A stretch of 64,000 bases of DNA from QHXM01 sp032160705. Lineage in GTDB: Bacteria > Acidobacteriota > Blastocatellia > Pyrinomonadales > Pyrinomonadaceae. The translations under genes were made by a program, and so were the position numbers. The notes under the pieces were generated by a model. The model searched no databases and was not told the origin of the DNA. It saw only the letters and a program-made list of their open reading frames with translations. This document shows positions 25,616 to 33,789 of this stretch, one piece after another; position 1 is the first letter of the stretch; each line of letters starts with the position of its first letter. Where the stretch lies: positions 14,777 through 78,776 of the forward strand of contig JAVHVE010000048.1 of NCBI GenBank assembly GCA_032160705.1, in the 5' to 3' direction.

Positions 25616-26086
25616 CTATTTCCGGCGTTTTATCTCAGAGCGTTTGGCGGATTTCTTATCGTCTCTTTTCCGGTTGGCCTGCTCTCGCATGAACTGGTTT
25701 TTCTCGTCCTGCCAATCCTCTAGCATGCGCTCTAAGGAAGGCTGATACCTCTCGAAATCAGGTCGCACTAAATCCGCCGTTGCCTGGGTCACGAGAAATG
25801 CAGGCTTCTGCTCAAGGTCATCGTTGAGTGTGGGCATCTCGAACAGCCCGTCAGTGTTGTTGTTAATGATGACCGGGACGCCACACCAGTTGAGAGTCTT
25901 TCCCTCGTCGCCGCCACCGTTATTGTCTTTCACAGCGCTTTCAGAACAATGCGGCGCGAGGACAGAGGACGGGTCAATACCGGCTTTGTTAGCGACGTCC
26001 ACAGCCTCCTGGACGAGCCGACGTGCCGTACTAAATGCTTCTTCCTTGCTCGTTGCCTTCTGCCGTTCTTCTGTTTGTTGAGTCAC
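25616..26086 (-). CDS. Hypothetical protein, charged, soluble
   Basis: 156 residues with no signal peptide or membrane helix. The N-terminus is helical (RQKATSKEEAFSTARRLVQE). A central part has two Cys (PHCSES and LNWCGVPV) and Asn/Gly-rich stretches. The C-terminus is strongly basic (REQANRKRDDKKSAKRSEIK). I recognise no family. It is upstream of the small membrane gene on the same strand and may be co-transcribed with it. Confidence 0.6.
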   Translation of the reverse strand: MTQQTEERQKATSKEEAFSTARRLVQEAVDVANKAGIDPSSVLAPHCSESAVKDNNGGGDEGKTLNWCGVPVIINNNTDGLFEMPTLNDDLEQKPAFLVTQATADLVRPDFERYQPSLERMLEDWQDEKNQFMREQANRKRDDKKSAKRSEIKRRK

Positions 26087-26283
26087 TTCTTCCTACCTCG
26101 CTTCTTACTTGTCTTCTCAGCTTCAGGAAAGAGTTTTCATCCGGCGCTCTGCCTTGCTTTGCGCGGCTGTCAGCCTTAGGCTCAGGGACTGAAAGATAGC
26201 ACGCCCGCCAACAATAACCTATCCTGGCGGCCCTCATAGATTGGTGTTGACAACTCTGAGCAGGGCTGCTGTGGCCATGTACT

Positions 26284-27387
26284 TTAGACGTTGAAGCGGA
26301 AATGCACCACGTCGCCTTCCTGCATCACATACTCTTTACCTTCCAATCTCAGCAAGCCCTGTTCGCGCGCTGCCAGATAAGAGCCAGCACGCATCAATTG
26401 ATCATAGCTGATGACTTCGGCGCGAATAAAGCCGCGCTCAATGTCTGAGTGAATGACCCCGGCGGCTTGCGGAGCGCGCGTGCCTTGCGGAATCGTCCAC
26501 GCGCGCACCTCTTTTTCGCCCGCCGTGAGAAATGACATCAGGCCGAGCAAGCGGTAGGCGCTTTTGATGAGACGATCAACGCCGCTGCCTTCGACGCCGA
26601 GAGCTTCCAGATAATCCTTGCGCTCATCAATCGGCAACTCGACCAATTCTGCTTCAAGCTGCGCGCAAATGATAATGAATTCGGCAGACTCGCTCTCCGC
26701 AATCTCTCGAACGGTGCGGACGTGTGGGTTCTCTTCCACGTTCTCGGAAAGCGTCGCCTCGTCAACATTGGCGGCGTAGATGACGGGCTTCATCGTGAGC
26801 AGAAAGAAGCCGCGCGCTATCACTTGCTCGTCGTCGGAGAGCGAAGCGACCCGCGCAGGTTTGGCATCTTCGAGGACTGGCTGGATTTTGTCTAAGACTG
26901 CCAGCTCTGCGCGCGCCTGTTGGTCACCGCTCTTGACTGTCTTCTGCGCTCGTTCGCGGCGACGCTCGACCGCAGCCAGATCGGAGAGCGCGAGTTCAAT
27001 CTGAATCGTCTCAATGTCGCGTCGTGGATTGATAGAGCCTTCAACGTGGACGATGCCTTCATCCTCAAAGCAGCGCACGACCTGCACGACTGTGTCCGTC
27101 TCACGAATGTTGGCGAGAAACTGGTTGCCCAATCCCTCGCCCTTCGACGCGCCGCGAACGAGCCCGGCGATGTCCACAAACTCCACAGTTGCCGGAATGA
27201 TCGTGCTGGTCTTAACCAGCTTCGCCAGGGGTTCGAGACGTTCATCGGGGACGGCGACGACCCCTATGTTTGGCTCGATGGTGGCGAAAGGATAGTTGGC
27301 CGCCAGCGCCGCCTGTTGCGACGTGAGCGCGTTAAAGAGTGTGGACTTGCCGACGTTGGGAAGCCCGACGATACCTGCGCGAAGCAT
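26284..27387 (-). CDS. ychF: Redox-regulated ATPase YchF/OLA1
   Basis: Obg-family P-loop protein that prefers ATP and binds ribosomes. The G1 motif is GIVGLPNVGKSTLFNALT (about 5-22), the switch region is NYPFATIEPNIG, and G3 is DIAGLVRGASKGEGLGNQFL. A central coiled coil and a C-terminal TGS domain follow (VRAWTIPQGTRAPQAAGVIH and the final EYVMQEGDVVHFRFNV, which is near-invariant). It has 367 residues, standard length. Confidence 0.97.
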   Translation of the reverse strand: MLRAGIVGLPNVGKSTLFNALTSQQAALAANYPFATIEPNIGVVAVPDERLEPLAKLVKTSTIIPATVEFVDIAGLVRGASKGEGLGNQFLANIRETDTVVQVVRCFEDEGIVHVEGSINPRRDIETIQIELALSDLAAVERRRERAQKTVKSGDQQARAELAVLDKIQPVLEDAKPARVASLSDDEQVIARGFFLLTMKPVIYAANVDEATLSENVEENPHVRTVREIAESESAEFIIICAQLEAELVELPIDERKDYLEALGVEGSGVDRLIKSAYRLLGLMSFLTAGEKEVRAWTIPQGTRAPQAAGVIHSDIERGFIRAEVISYDQLMRAGSYLAAREQGLLRLEGKEYVMQEGDVVHFRFNV

Positions 27388-27516
27388 GAAGATAGCCCTT
27401 TCAGAATGGAGCAGCGCTGTTGAATGAAACTGATTTTTTACACGTCAGGGCGCGTTATGTCTAGTCAATGAAAGATAGGCAACTGACGGATGAACTGCTA
27501 AGGGGAGAAGAAATTA

Positions 27517-27614
27517 GACAGGATTAACAAGATTATCAAGATTAAGAAGACAAGAAAGGTCAAGACCGCTTGATGCTTCTTTCCTTAATCTTGATAATCC
27601 TGTTAATCCTGTCT
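27517..27614. repeat. Tandem-word hairpin, GATTAACAA (9-bp) type
   Basis: GACAGGATTAACAAGATTAT-type words pair with ATAATCCTGTTAATCCTGTC-type words. The word period is about 9 bp, unlike the 7 bp of most copies. The right arm ends 5 bases before the stop of the DUF5996 gene. Confidence 0.82.
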
Positions 27615-27618
27615 GAAT

Positions 27619-28524
27619 TTACATTTTCGGCGTTCGTTCCAGAGACGAGCGATCCCACTTCGCCAGATTTGCGCCCGCTTCATAGGTGCTTTGCAGGAAT
27701 TCCATCAGCGCGTCGTCCGGCGATTCTGCCAGCCGCACATCGTCGTAGAGCAGAATGAATCCTGACGTTTCAGGATTGTAGAACGCGCTCTCCGGGCGAA
27801 TCGCTGCTTGCGGAAATCCCGCAGGCTCAGGTGCGGTGTAAGAGTAAAAGGCGGCTGCGTTGACATTACCGCTGCCGGGCCAGAATCCATGACTGATTAC
27901 TTCATGCGAGTATGCCTCGCGCGTTATTGCGTCCGCTCCCTCACGCTCTGGCGCGCGGCGACCGGAAAAGCGCGTCACCGCCAGATCAAAGCTGCCCCAG
28001 AAGAAATGTACAGGGCTGCATTTTCCTATGAAGCGCGAGCGAAATTCCTCGAAAATTCTGTCGGCCTGAACCAGAATGCGCCAGAACCGATTGGCGTATT
28101 CAGGATCGTAGGCAGCATGTGCGTGATCTTCTGCAAAGGGAATCGGGTCTGGTACTTCGTCCGGCCTGGCGTTGATTTCAATTTCGATTTCAAGAGAGCG
28201 CAGAGTCGCCATCAGTTCCCGGTAGAAATCTGCGACTGAATGCGGCTCAAGCGCGATTGTCTTTCTGATTCCGTCGCTGGTGTTGATGAGCAGTTGGTGG
28301 TCAATGAAGTCGAACTCGATCTCAAAGCTACGTGTTTCGTAGGGGATTGGCGAAGTCGTCAGACCGCAAGAAGACACGTAGAGCGGCACTTGCCACCAGT
28401 GATTGACCTTCGGACTTTGCACGAGCCGAATCTTCCCGACGATCTGCGTCCACATGTGCAGCGTCGCATACGTGTCTTTCCATTCTTCCAGCGGCAAGCT
28501 CGGCCAGGTTTCAGCTTTTAACAA
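27619..28524 (-). CDS. DUF5996 family protein
   Basis: 301 residues, starting at TTG 28524 (MLKAETWPSLPLEEWKDTYA) with GGGTGA upstream; no ATG is available nearby. Family-typical stretches include TLHMWTQIVGKIRLVQSPKV, NHWWQVPLYVSSCGLTTSPI, CSPVHFFWGSFDLAVTRFSG and SHEVISHGFWPGSGNVNAAA. No catalytic residues are established for this family and function is unknown. No signal peptide is seen, so it is likely cytoplasmic. Confidence 0.88.
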   Translation of the reverse strand: MLKAETWPSLPLEEWKDTYATLHMWTQIVGKIRLVQSPKVNHWWQVPLYVSSCGLTTSPIPYETRSFEIEFDFIDHQLLINTSDGIRKTIALEPHSVADFYRELMATLRSLEIEIEINARPDEVPDPIPFAEDHAHAAYDPEYANRFWRILVQADRIFEEFRSRFIGKCSPVHFFWGSFDLAVTRFSGRRAPEREGADAITREAYSHEVISHGFWPGSGNVNAAAFYSYTAPEPAGFPQAAIRPESAFYNPETSGFILLYDDVRLAESPDDALMEFLQSTYEAGANLAKWDRSSLERTPKM

Positions 28525-28649
28525 TTCGTTTCACCCCGCGTTGTAAATGTTCCCGCCCATCCTTTCGCCGACGATACTCCGCCAGCAAGCTGGTGCGGGC
28601 AATAATGAAAGGCATTCTATCGAATGCGAACTGTTTCGTCACATTTGAT

Positions 28650-28680
28650 TTGCAACTATCGGCTACAGTTCGCGTATAAT
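28650..28680 (+). promoter_or_regulatory. Candidate promoter for tldD
   Basis: TTGCAA (28650-28655), a 19-base spacer and TATAAT (28675-28680). It lies about 68 bases ahead of the tldD ATG. Confidence 0.5.
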
Positions 28681-28748
28681 CCAAGCGTTCCTGTTTCTGT
28701 CTTGCTTATATCCAAACGCACAGCTTTCCAATTAGCGGAGATCAGAAG

Positions 28749-30212
28749 ATGAAAGATTTGGCCGATGTCGCCTTGAATGTTGCCAAACAGCGAGGCGCTT
28801 CCTATGCCGACATACGCTTTGTTCGCACGCTCAATAATTTCGTCACCACGCGCGAGAAGCGTGTCGAGAACGTGACGAATACAGAATCCTACGGCTTCGG
28901 CGTGCGCGTGCTCGTTGACGGCACGTGGGGATTCGCCGCCTCGCGCGACGTGCAAAGGGAAGAGATTGTGCGCGTGGCCGAGCGTGCCGTGTCAATCGCC
29001 AAAGCGAACAAGAGCATCCAGCGCACACGCGTCACGCTCGTCGAGGTCGAAAAATACCCGGACGCGAAATACACCACACCCGTCCAGCGCGACCCGTTCA
29101 CCGTTCCTCTGTCGGAGAAGGCTGACTACCTGCTCAAGGTCAATGCCGAAGCGATGAAGCTCAAAGGGCCGGGGCCAATCTTCGTTAATTCCATCATGTT
29201 CTTCACGAAGGAAGAGAAGTATTTCGCCTCGACCGACGGCTCATACATCGAACAAACGCTGATTCGCTCCTGGCCGAGTTTCACGGTCACGTCCGTGGAC
29301 ACGAAGACCGGACGCTTCGAGCAGCGCAGCAGCTTGGGCACGCCCACCGGCAAAGGGTATGAAGTCGTCGCAGAATACGATCTTCTGTCAGAAGTCCCGG
29401 TGGCGGCGGAGCAGGCGATCCAGAAACACACGGCCAAGCCCGTCGAGCCCGGACGCAAAGACCTCGTGCTCCATCCGACGCATCTCTGGCTGACGATTCA
29501 CGAATCCATCGGACACCCGACGGAGCTTGACCGCGTGCTCGGCTATGAAGCGAACTTCGCGGGCACCTCTTTCGCCACGCGCGAGAAGCTTGGAAAATTT
29601 CAGTACGGCTCGAAGTTCGTCAACATCAAGGGCGATAAAGTTCAGGCCGGGGGACTGGCGACCTGCGGTTGGGACGACGACGGGGTGAAGACAACCGAGT
29701 GGGACATCCTCAAAGACGGCGTGCTCGTCAGTTATCAAACCGTGCGCGACAATGCCGCCATCATCGGTCTGAAACGTTCGCACGGTGCGTCCTACGCAGA
29801 CTCCTGGGGCTCGGTCGCGTTTCAGAGAATGCCGAACGTCAGTCTTCAGCCTGCGGCAGGCCACATCAGCGCGGACGATTTAATCGCAGATGTCAAAGAC
29901 GGAATTTATATAGAGGGCGACGGCTCGTTTTCGATTGACCAGCAGCGGTACAACTTCCAGTTCGGCGGGCAGGTCTTCTGGGAGATAAAGGATGGGAAGA
30001 AAGTTGGATTGCTGCGCGACGTTGCCTATCAAGCGCGCACACCCGATTTCTGGAACAGTTGCGACGGCGTCGGGTCAAAAGAGCATTACCGTCTCGGCGG
30101 CTCATACTTCGACGGCAAGGGCGAACCCGGACAGGTCAACGCCGTCTCGCACGGCTGCCCCCCGGCGCGCTTCCGCCGCGTCAACATCATTAACACGGGG
30201 CGAAAGATTTAA
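28749..30212 (+). CDS. tldD: Metalloprotease TldD
   Basis: Active subunit of the TldD/TldE protease, which trims peptides such as microcin precursors and other RiPP leaders. ATG 28749 follows GGAGATCAGAAG. The N-terminal half has GASYADIRFVRTLNNFVTTR and ESYGFGVRVLVDGTWGFAAS. The zinc site is HESIGHPTELD (HExxxH with Glu downstream; about residues 252-262). The C-terminal half has GIYIEGDGSFSIDQQRYNFQ and CDGVGSKEHYRLGG. It has 487 residues. It pairs with tldE 94 bases downstream, separated by a perfect hairpin. Confidence 0.94.
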   Translation: MKDLADVALNVAKQRGASYADIRFVRTLNNFVTTREKRVENVTNTESYGFGVRVLVDGTWGFAASRDVQREEIVRVAERAVSIAKANKSIQRTRVTLVEVEKYPDAKYTTPVQRDPFTVPLSEKADYLLKVNAEAMKLKGPGPIFVNSIMFFTKEEKYFASTDGSYIEQTLIRSWPSFTVTSVDTKTGRFEQRSSLGTPTGKGYEVVAEYDLLSEVPVAAEQAIQKHTAKPVEPGRKDLVLHPTHLWLTIHESIGHPTELDRVLGYEANFAGTSFATREKLGKFQYGSKFVNIKGDKVQAGGLATCGWDDDGVKTTEWDILKDGVLVSYQTVRDNAAIIGLKRSHGASYADSWGSVAFQRMPNVSLQPAAGHISADDLIADVKDGIYIEGDGSFSIDQQRYNFQFGGQVFWEIKDGKKVGLLRDVAYQARTPDFWNSCDGVGSKEHYRLGGSYFDGKGEPGQVNAVSHGCPPARFRRVNIINTGRKI

Positions 30213-30215
30213 GAA

Positions 30216-30289
30216 CCGTGACAGGTGACAAGTGACAGGTGACAAGTAAAAGCTCTTTCTTGTCACCTGTCACTTGTCACCTGTCACGG
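30216..30289. repeat. Perfect 31-bp heptamer-word hairpin, TGACAGG type, tldD-tldE junction
   Basis: The left arm 30216-30246 is the exact reverse complement of the right arm 30259-30289, around a 12-base loop TAAAAGCTCTTT. The words are GTGACAG/GTGACAA. The Shine-Dalgarno GAAGGAG of tldE begins six bases later. Confidence 0.95.
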
Positions 30290-30306
30290 TCTCCGAAGGA
30301 GACTCT

Positions 30307-31662
30307 ATGGCGATACTCTCTAGTGGCGAAGCTGAAGCGATTCTTAAAAAAGTTCTGGGCTTCTCGAAGGCGGACGAATTGGAAGCGACTTTGCAGGGCG
30401 GGCGCACCGCTTACACGCGCTTTGGCGTCAACACGGTCTCGACGAGCGGCGACACGGACAATCTCTCGCTCGTCGTCAACGCACACTTTGGACAAAAGAG
30501 CGGCGTGGCGACGACCAATACGCTCGACGATCCGGGTCTGGAGCGGGTCGTGCGCGCGGCTGAAGAGATTGCACGCCTGCGGCCTGAAGACCCTGAGCAG
30601 CAGCCTTTCCTCGGCAAGTATGAGTATGCGGCTCTCGATGCGGGATTCGACGAAGCGACTTATCGCGCCGACGCGCAAACCAGGGCGCGCGCCATCGCCA
30701 CGACGATTGACCCGGCGAAAGCCAAAAATCTCGTCGCCGCAGGCATCTTCGACCACACGGGCAACTTCACGGCGCGAGCTAACACGAACGGAAACTTCGG
30801 CTACTTCCGCCGAACAAACGCTTCATATACGACGACCGTGCGCTCTCTGGACGATCTGGGCAAGACAGGCTCAGGCTGGGCGACGGCCATCTCGCACCGC
30901 ATCGGCGACATTGACGCGAAAGCCATCAGCGCACGCGCCATCTTGAAGGCGGAGCTTTCGCGCAATCCCGTCCAGGTAGAGCCGGGCAACTACACTGTCA
31001 TCCTTGAGCCGAACGCCGTCGGCGATCTGGTTACTTTCATGATGGGTTTCTTCGGAGCGCGACAGGCGGACGAGGGCCGTTCGTTTCTCTCGAAAAAAGG
31101 CGGCGGCAATCGTCTCGGCGAAAAGCTCTACGGCGAAGGCGTCAACATTTACACCGACCCGAATTTGAATACGGGTCCGGGCGCTCCTTTCGACGGGCAG
31201 GGCTTGCCGACAAAGCGTCTGGACTACGTGCGCGCAGGAGTCGTCCAGAATCTGAACTACAATCGCTACTGGGCAAAGAAGCAGGGCAAGGAGCCGACGC
31301 CGGGTTCATCCAACATGATTATGGACGGAGGCAAAGCTTCCATTGAAGAGATGATAAAGACGACGGAGCGCGGCATCCTCGTCACGCGCTTCTGGTACAT
31401 CCGGCTCGTTGACCCGCAGACGGTTTTGTTGACAGGCTTGACGCGCGACGGCACGTTTCTCATCGAGCAGGGGCGACTCAAGTATGCGATCAAGAATTTC
31501 CGCTTCAACGAGACGCCCGTCAAGATGCTCAACAACATCGAAATGATGTCGCCCTCGGAACGCATCACCGGCTCTGAGCGATTCGGCGCGGGCAACACAG
31601 TGCTTGCTCCCGCGCTCAAGGTACGCGATTTCTCATTCACCAGTCTGTCAGATGCAGTTTAA
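30307..31662 (+). CDS. pmbA: TldE/PmbA partner protein
   Basis: Inactive partner of TldD: it has the same fold but no HExxxH site, as expected. It begins at ATG 30307 with GAAGGAG upstream. Features: LEATLQGGRTAYTRFGVNTV near the start, the central NFTARANTNGNFGYFRRTNA, then VEPGNYTVILEPNAVGDLVT, DPNLNTGPGAPFDGQGLPTK, SSNMIMDGGKASIEEMIKTT, and the C-terminal DGTFLIEQGRLKYAIKNFRF. It has 451 residues. Confidence 0.94.
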   Translation: MAILSSGEAEAILKKVLGFSKADELEATLQGGRTAYTRFGVNTVSTSGDTDNLSLVVNAHFGQKSGVATTNTLDDPGLERVVRAAEEIARLRPEDPEQQPFLGKYEYAALDAGFDEATYRADAQTRARAIATTIDPAKAKNLVAAGIFDHTGNFTARANTNGNFGYFRRTNASYTTTVRSLDDLGKTGSGWATAISHRIGDIDAKAISARAILKAELSRNPVQVEPGNYTVILEPNAVGDLVTFMMGFFGARQADEGRSFLSKKGGGNRLGEKLYGEGVNIYTDPNLNTGPGAPFDGQGLPTKRLDYVRAGVVQNLNYNRYWAKKQGKEPTPGSSNMIMDGGKASIEEMIKTTERGILVTRFWYIRLVDPQTVLLTGLTRDGTFLIEQGRLKYAIKNFRFNETPVKMLNNIEMMSPSERITGSERFGAGNTVLAPALKVRDFSFTSLSDAV

Positions 31663-31666
31663 GAGC

Positions 31667-31747
31667 CGTGACAAGTGACAGGTGACAGGTGACAAGATAA
31701 AAACTGATTCCTTCTTGTCACCTGTCACCTGTCACTTGTCACCTGTC
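31667..31747. repeat. Perfect 29-bp heptamer-word hairpin, TGACAGG type
   Basis: GTGACAAGTGACAGGTGACA words pair without mismatch with their complement around a loop ATAAAAACTGATTCCTT. It ends 2 bases before the ATG of the downstream membrane-protein gene. Confidence 0.93.
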
Positions 31748-31749
31748 TT

Positions 31750-33789
31750 ATGTTATTCGCTCTCGCGTTGGCGTTGATTGCAATTGCGGGCGGTGCGGTC
31801 GTCACTTATTTGTTTGATGAGGACGCGCCCGTGCCAGCGCGTCTGTGCATGGGCGCGTGCATCGGTTTTGCTGCGCTTGGGTTGGTCGGATTCATTCTCG
31901 CCTCACTGTTTGGCTTCACTCCTTACATCCTGATTTCAACTGCTGCTGTGGTCGCTTCTCCGCTGGCGCTGCTGACAAGGCCGGAGCGCCGTGTTCAAGT
32001 GAGGGCGGATGTTCACGAGGCGATACGCGGCGTTCGTCGCGCTGTGCTGCACCCGACCAGGCAGACGACCGCCTACATCGTCTTTTATGCGTTTGTCGCG
32101 CTCGTGCTCTGGCTGGTTTTTGAGCGTGCGATGGTTGAACTGCCCGACGGGATTTACACGGGCGTGCAGAACAATTACGGCGATCTGCCATTTCACCTGA
32201 GCATCATTACGAGTTTTACGGACGGCGCAAACTTTCCGCCCGAAGACCCGACGTTCGCGGGCGCGCGCTTCACCTATCCTTTCCTCGCGGATTTCGTCGC
32301 AGCCTGTTTCGTGCGCGCCGGGGCGACGCTCAGACAGGCGATGCTCCTTGAGAATTTCGTGCTTGCGCTCTCGTTCGTCGGTCTCCTTAATCGCTTCGCA
32401 TTGAAATTAACGCGCGACTGGATCGCCGGATTGATTGCGCCCGTGTTGGTGCTCTTCAGCGGCGGCCTTGGCTGGTGGCATTTGTTCAAAGATGCTCGCT
32501 GGGGCAAGCAGAGCGTCTTCGATATTCTCTTCAATCTACAGCAGCAGTACACCATCACACCGGACACAGGGTATCGCTGGGGCAATTCTCTGACGACGTT
32601 GCTTATTCCACAGCGCGGCATCCTGCTCGGATTCCCGCTCGCCGTTATCGTCTTCACAATCTGGTGGACTTCGCTGGAGAACAGCGAAGAAGGCAAAAGG
32701 CAAAAGATAAAAGGCAAAAGGAAGGCGGAGAGCCACAGTAAATTAAAAGTGGCTTCGGCCTCACTTTCTCCTTTTTCCTTTTTCCTTTTGCCTTCCGTCA
32801 GGCGCATGGCTCTGGCGGGCGCAATCGCGGGGCTCTTGCCGCTCGTCCACGCGCACAGTTTCGTCGTGGTGATGGTGGTGGGTTGTGGCGTGGCGCTCTT
32901 TACGGGACTGAAAGATTGGCGAGCCTGGGCGGCGTTCTTTATTGTTGCCACACTTACAGCCTTGCCGCAGATGTGGTGGGCGACGCACGGCAGTTCTGTG
33001 CGCGCGGGCGATTTCTTCGGCTGGAACTTCGGTTGGGATAGGGGCGAAGAGAACGTCTTCCGATTCTGGTTCAAGAATACAGGATTGCTGATCCCCCTGA
33101 TCTTCGCGGCGCTCCTGTGGCGCGAGCGGAAGTCCGCAGGGCGAAAATATCTGGTATCTCGCCGGCTGTTGCTTTTTTATCTGCCCTTCACGCTTTGTTT
33201 CATTATTCCGAATTTGATTAAACTCGCGCCCTGGGTATGGGACAATATCAAAGTCATCTATTATTGGTTCATCGCCTCCGTGCCGCTCGTCGCGCTCCTT
33301 TTGGCGCGTCTCATGCGCGGAAGATGGTGGCTTCGCGTTGCGGCGGTCGCTCTGCTTTTGACGCTAACGCTGGCCGGTGCGCTGGATGTCTGGAGTGTGG
33401 CGTCGCGAGCGGCGGAATTCAGAATCTTTGACGCTGACGGAGTGCGGTTTGCCGAAATCGTCAAGCGACAAACCCCCGAGCGCGCCACGATTCTTCACGA
33501 GCCGACGTTCGATACTCCGATTTTTTTAACGGGCAGACGCTCCCTGATGGGCTATCCCGGCCACATCTCCTCGCACGGGATTGAGTATCAGGAACGCCTG
33601 GGCGAGATCAGACGAATTTACGCGGGCGCGCCGGACGCCGAAAGCCTGCTGGCCAAGTACAATGTTGAGTACGTGGTGGCCGGGCCACACGAGCAGCGCG
33701 AGATGCCGGTCAACGAAGCATTCTTCAAGCGATACAGACTGGTTGGAGAAACAGGTGAGTACAGGCTCTACAAAATCGCCCCCCCGTAA
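31750..33789 (+). CDS. Polytopic membrane protein, GT-C-like, with an in-frame hairpin element
   Basis: 679 residues with about 12 or more hydrophobic segments and a soluble C-terminal part (about 560-679). It resembles large membrane glycosyltransferase-like (GT-C) or DUF-type proteins of surface polysaccharide assembly: an acidic loop after the early helices (NNYGDLPFHLSIITSFTDGA), PPEDPTFAGARFTYPFLADF and LLPLVHAHSFVVVM. Residues ~314-349 (EEGKRQKIKGKRKAESHSKL and the following VASASLSPFSFFLLPS) are encoded by a heptamer-word hairpin at 32689-32795 and lie in a loop between helices. Its end overlaps the next gene by 35 bases. A donor and acceptor cannot be named. Confidence 0.7.
   Translation: MLFALALALIAIAGGAVVTYLFDEDAPVPARLCMGACIGFAALGLVGFILASLFGFTPYILISTAAVVASPLALLTRPERRVQVRADVHEAIRGVRRAVLHPTRQTTAYIVFYAFVALVLWLVFERAMVELPDGIYTGVQNNYGDLPFHLSIITSFTDGANFPPEDPTFAGARFTYPFLADFVAACFVRAGATLRQAMLLENFVLALSFVGLLNRFALKLTRDWIAGLIAPVLVLFSGGLGWWHLFKDARWGKQSVFDILFNLQQQYTITPDTGYRWGNSLTTLLIPQRGILLGFPLAVIVFTIWWTSLENSEEGKRQKIKGKRKAESHSKLKVASASLSPFSFFLLPSVRRMALAGAIAGLLPLVHAHSFVVVMVVGCGVALFTGLKDWRAWAAFFIVATLTALPQMWWATHGSSVRAGDFFGWNFGWDRGEENVFRFWFKNTGLLIPLIFAALLWRERKSAGRKYLVSRRLLLFYLPFTLCFIIPNLIKLAPWVWDNIKVIYYWFIASVPLVALLLARLMRGRWWLRVAAVALLLTLTLAGALDVWSVASRAAEFRIFDADGVRFAEIVKRQTPERATILHEPTFDTPIFLTGRRSLMGYPGHISSHGIEYQERLGEIRRIYAGAPDAESLLAKYNVEYVVAGPHEQREMPVNEAFFKRYRLVGETGEYRLYKIAPP
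32689..32795. repeat. Heptamer-word hairpin inside a coding region, AAGGCAA type
   Basis: GAAGGCAAAAGGCAAAAG... pairs with ...TCCTTTTGCCTTC. The inner stem GGCGGAGAGCCAC pairs with GTGGCTTCGGCC. It is read through in frame by the membrane-protein gene 31750-33789. Compared with 15870-15974, the inner stem differs at a paired position (AACCAC/GTGGTT versus AGCCAC/GTGGCT). Confidence 0.9.

Noticed and set aside
26031..26237. 68-codon minus-strand frame upstream of the charged unknown protein
   Set aside because: It overlaps that gene in another frame, with no start signal or family.
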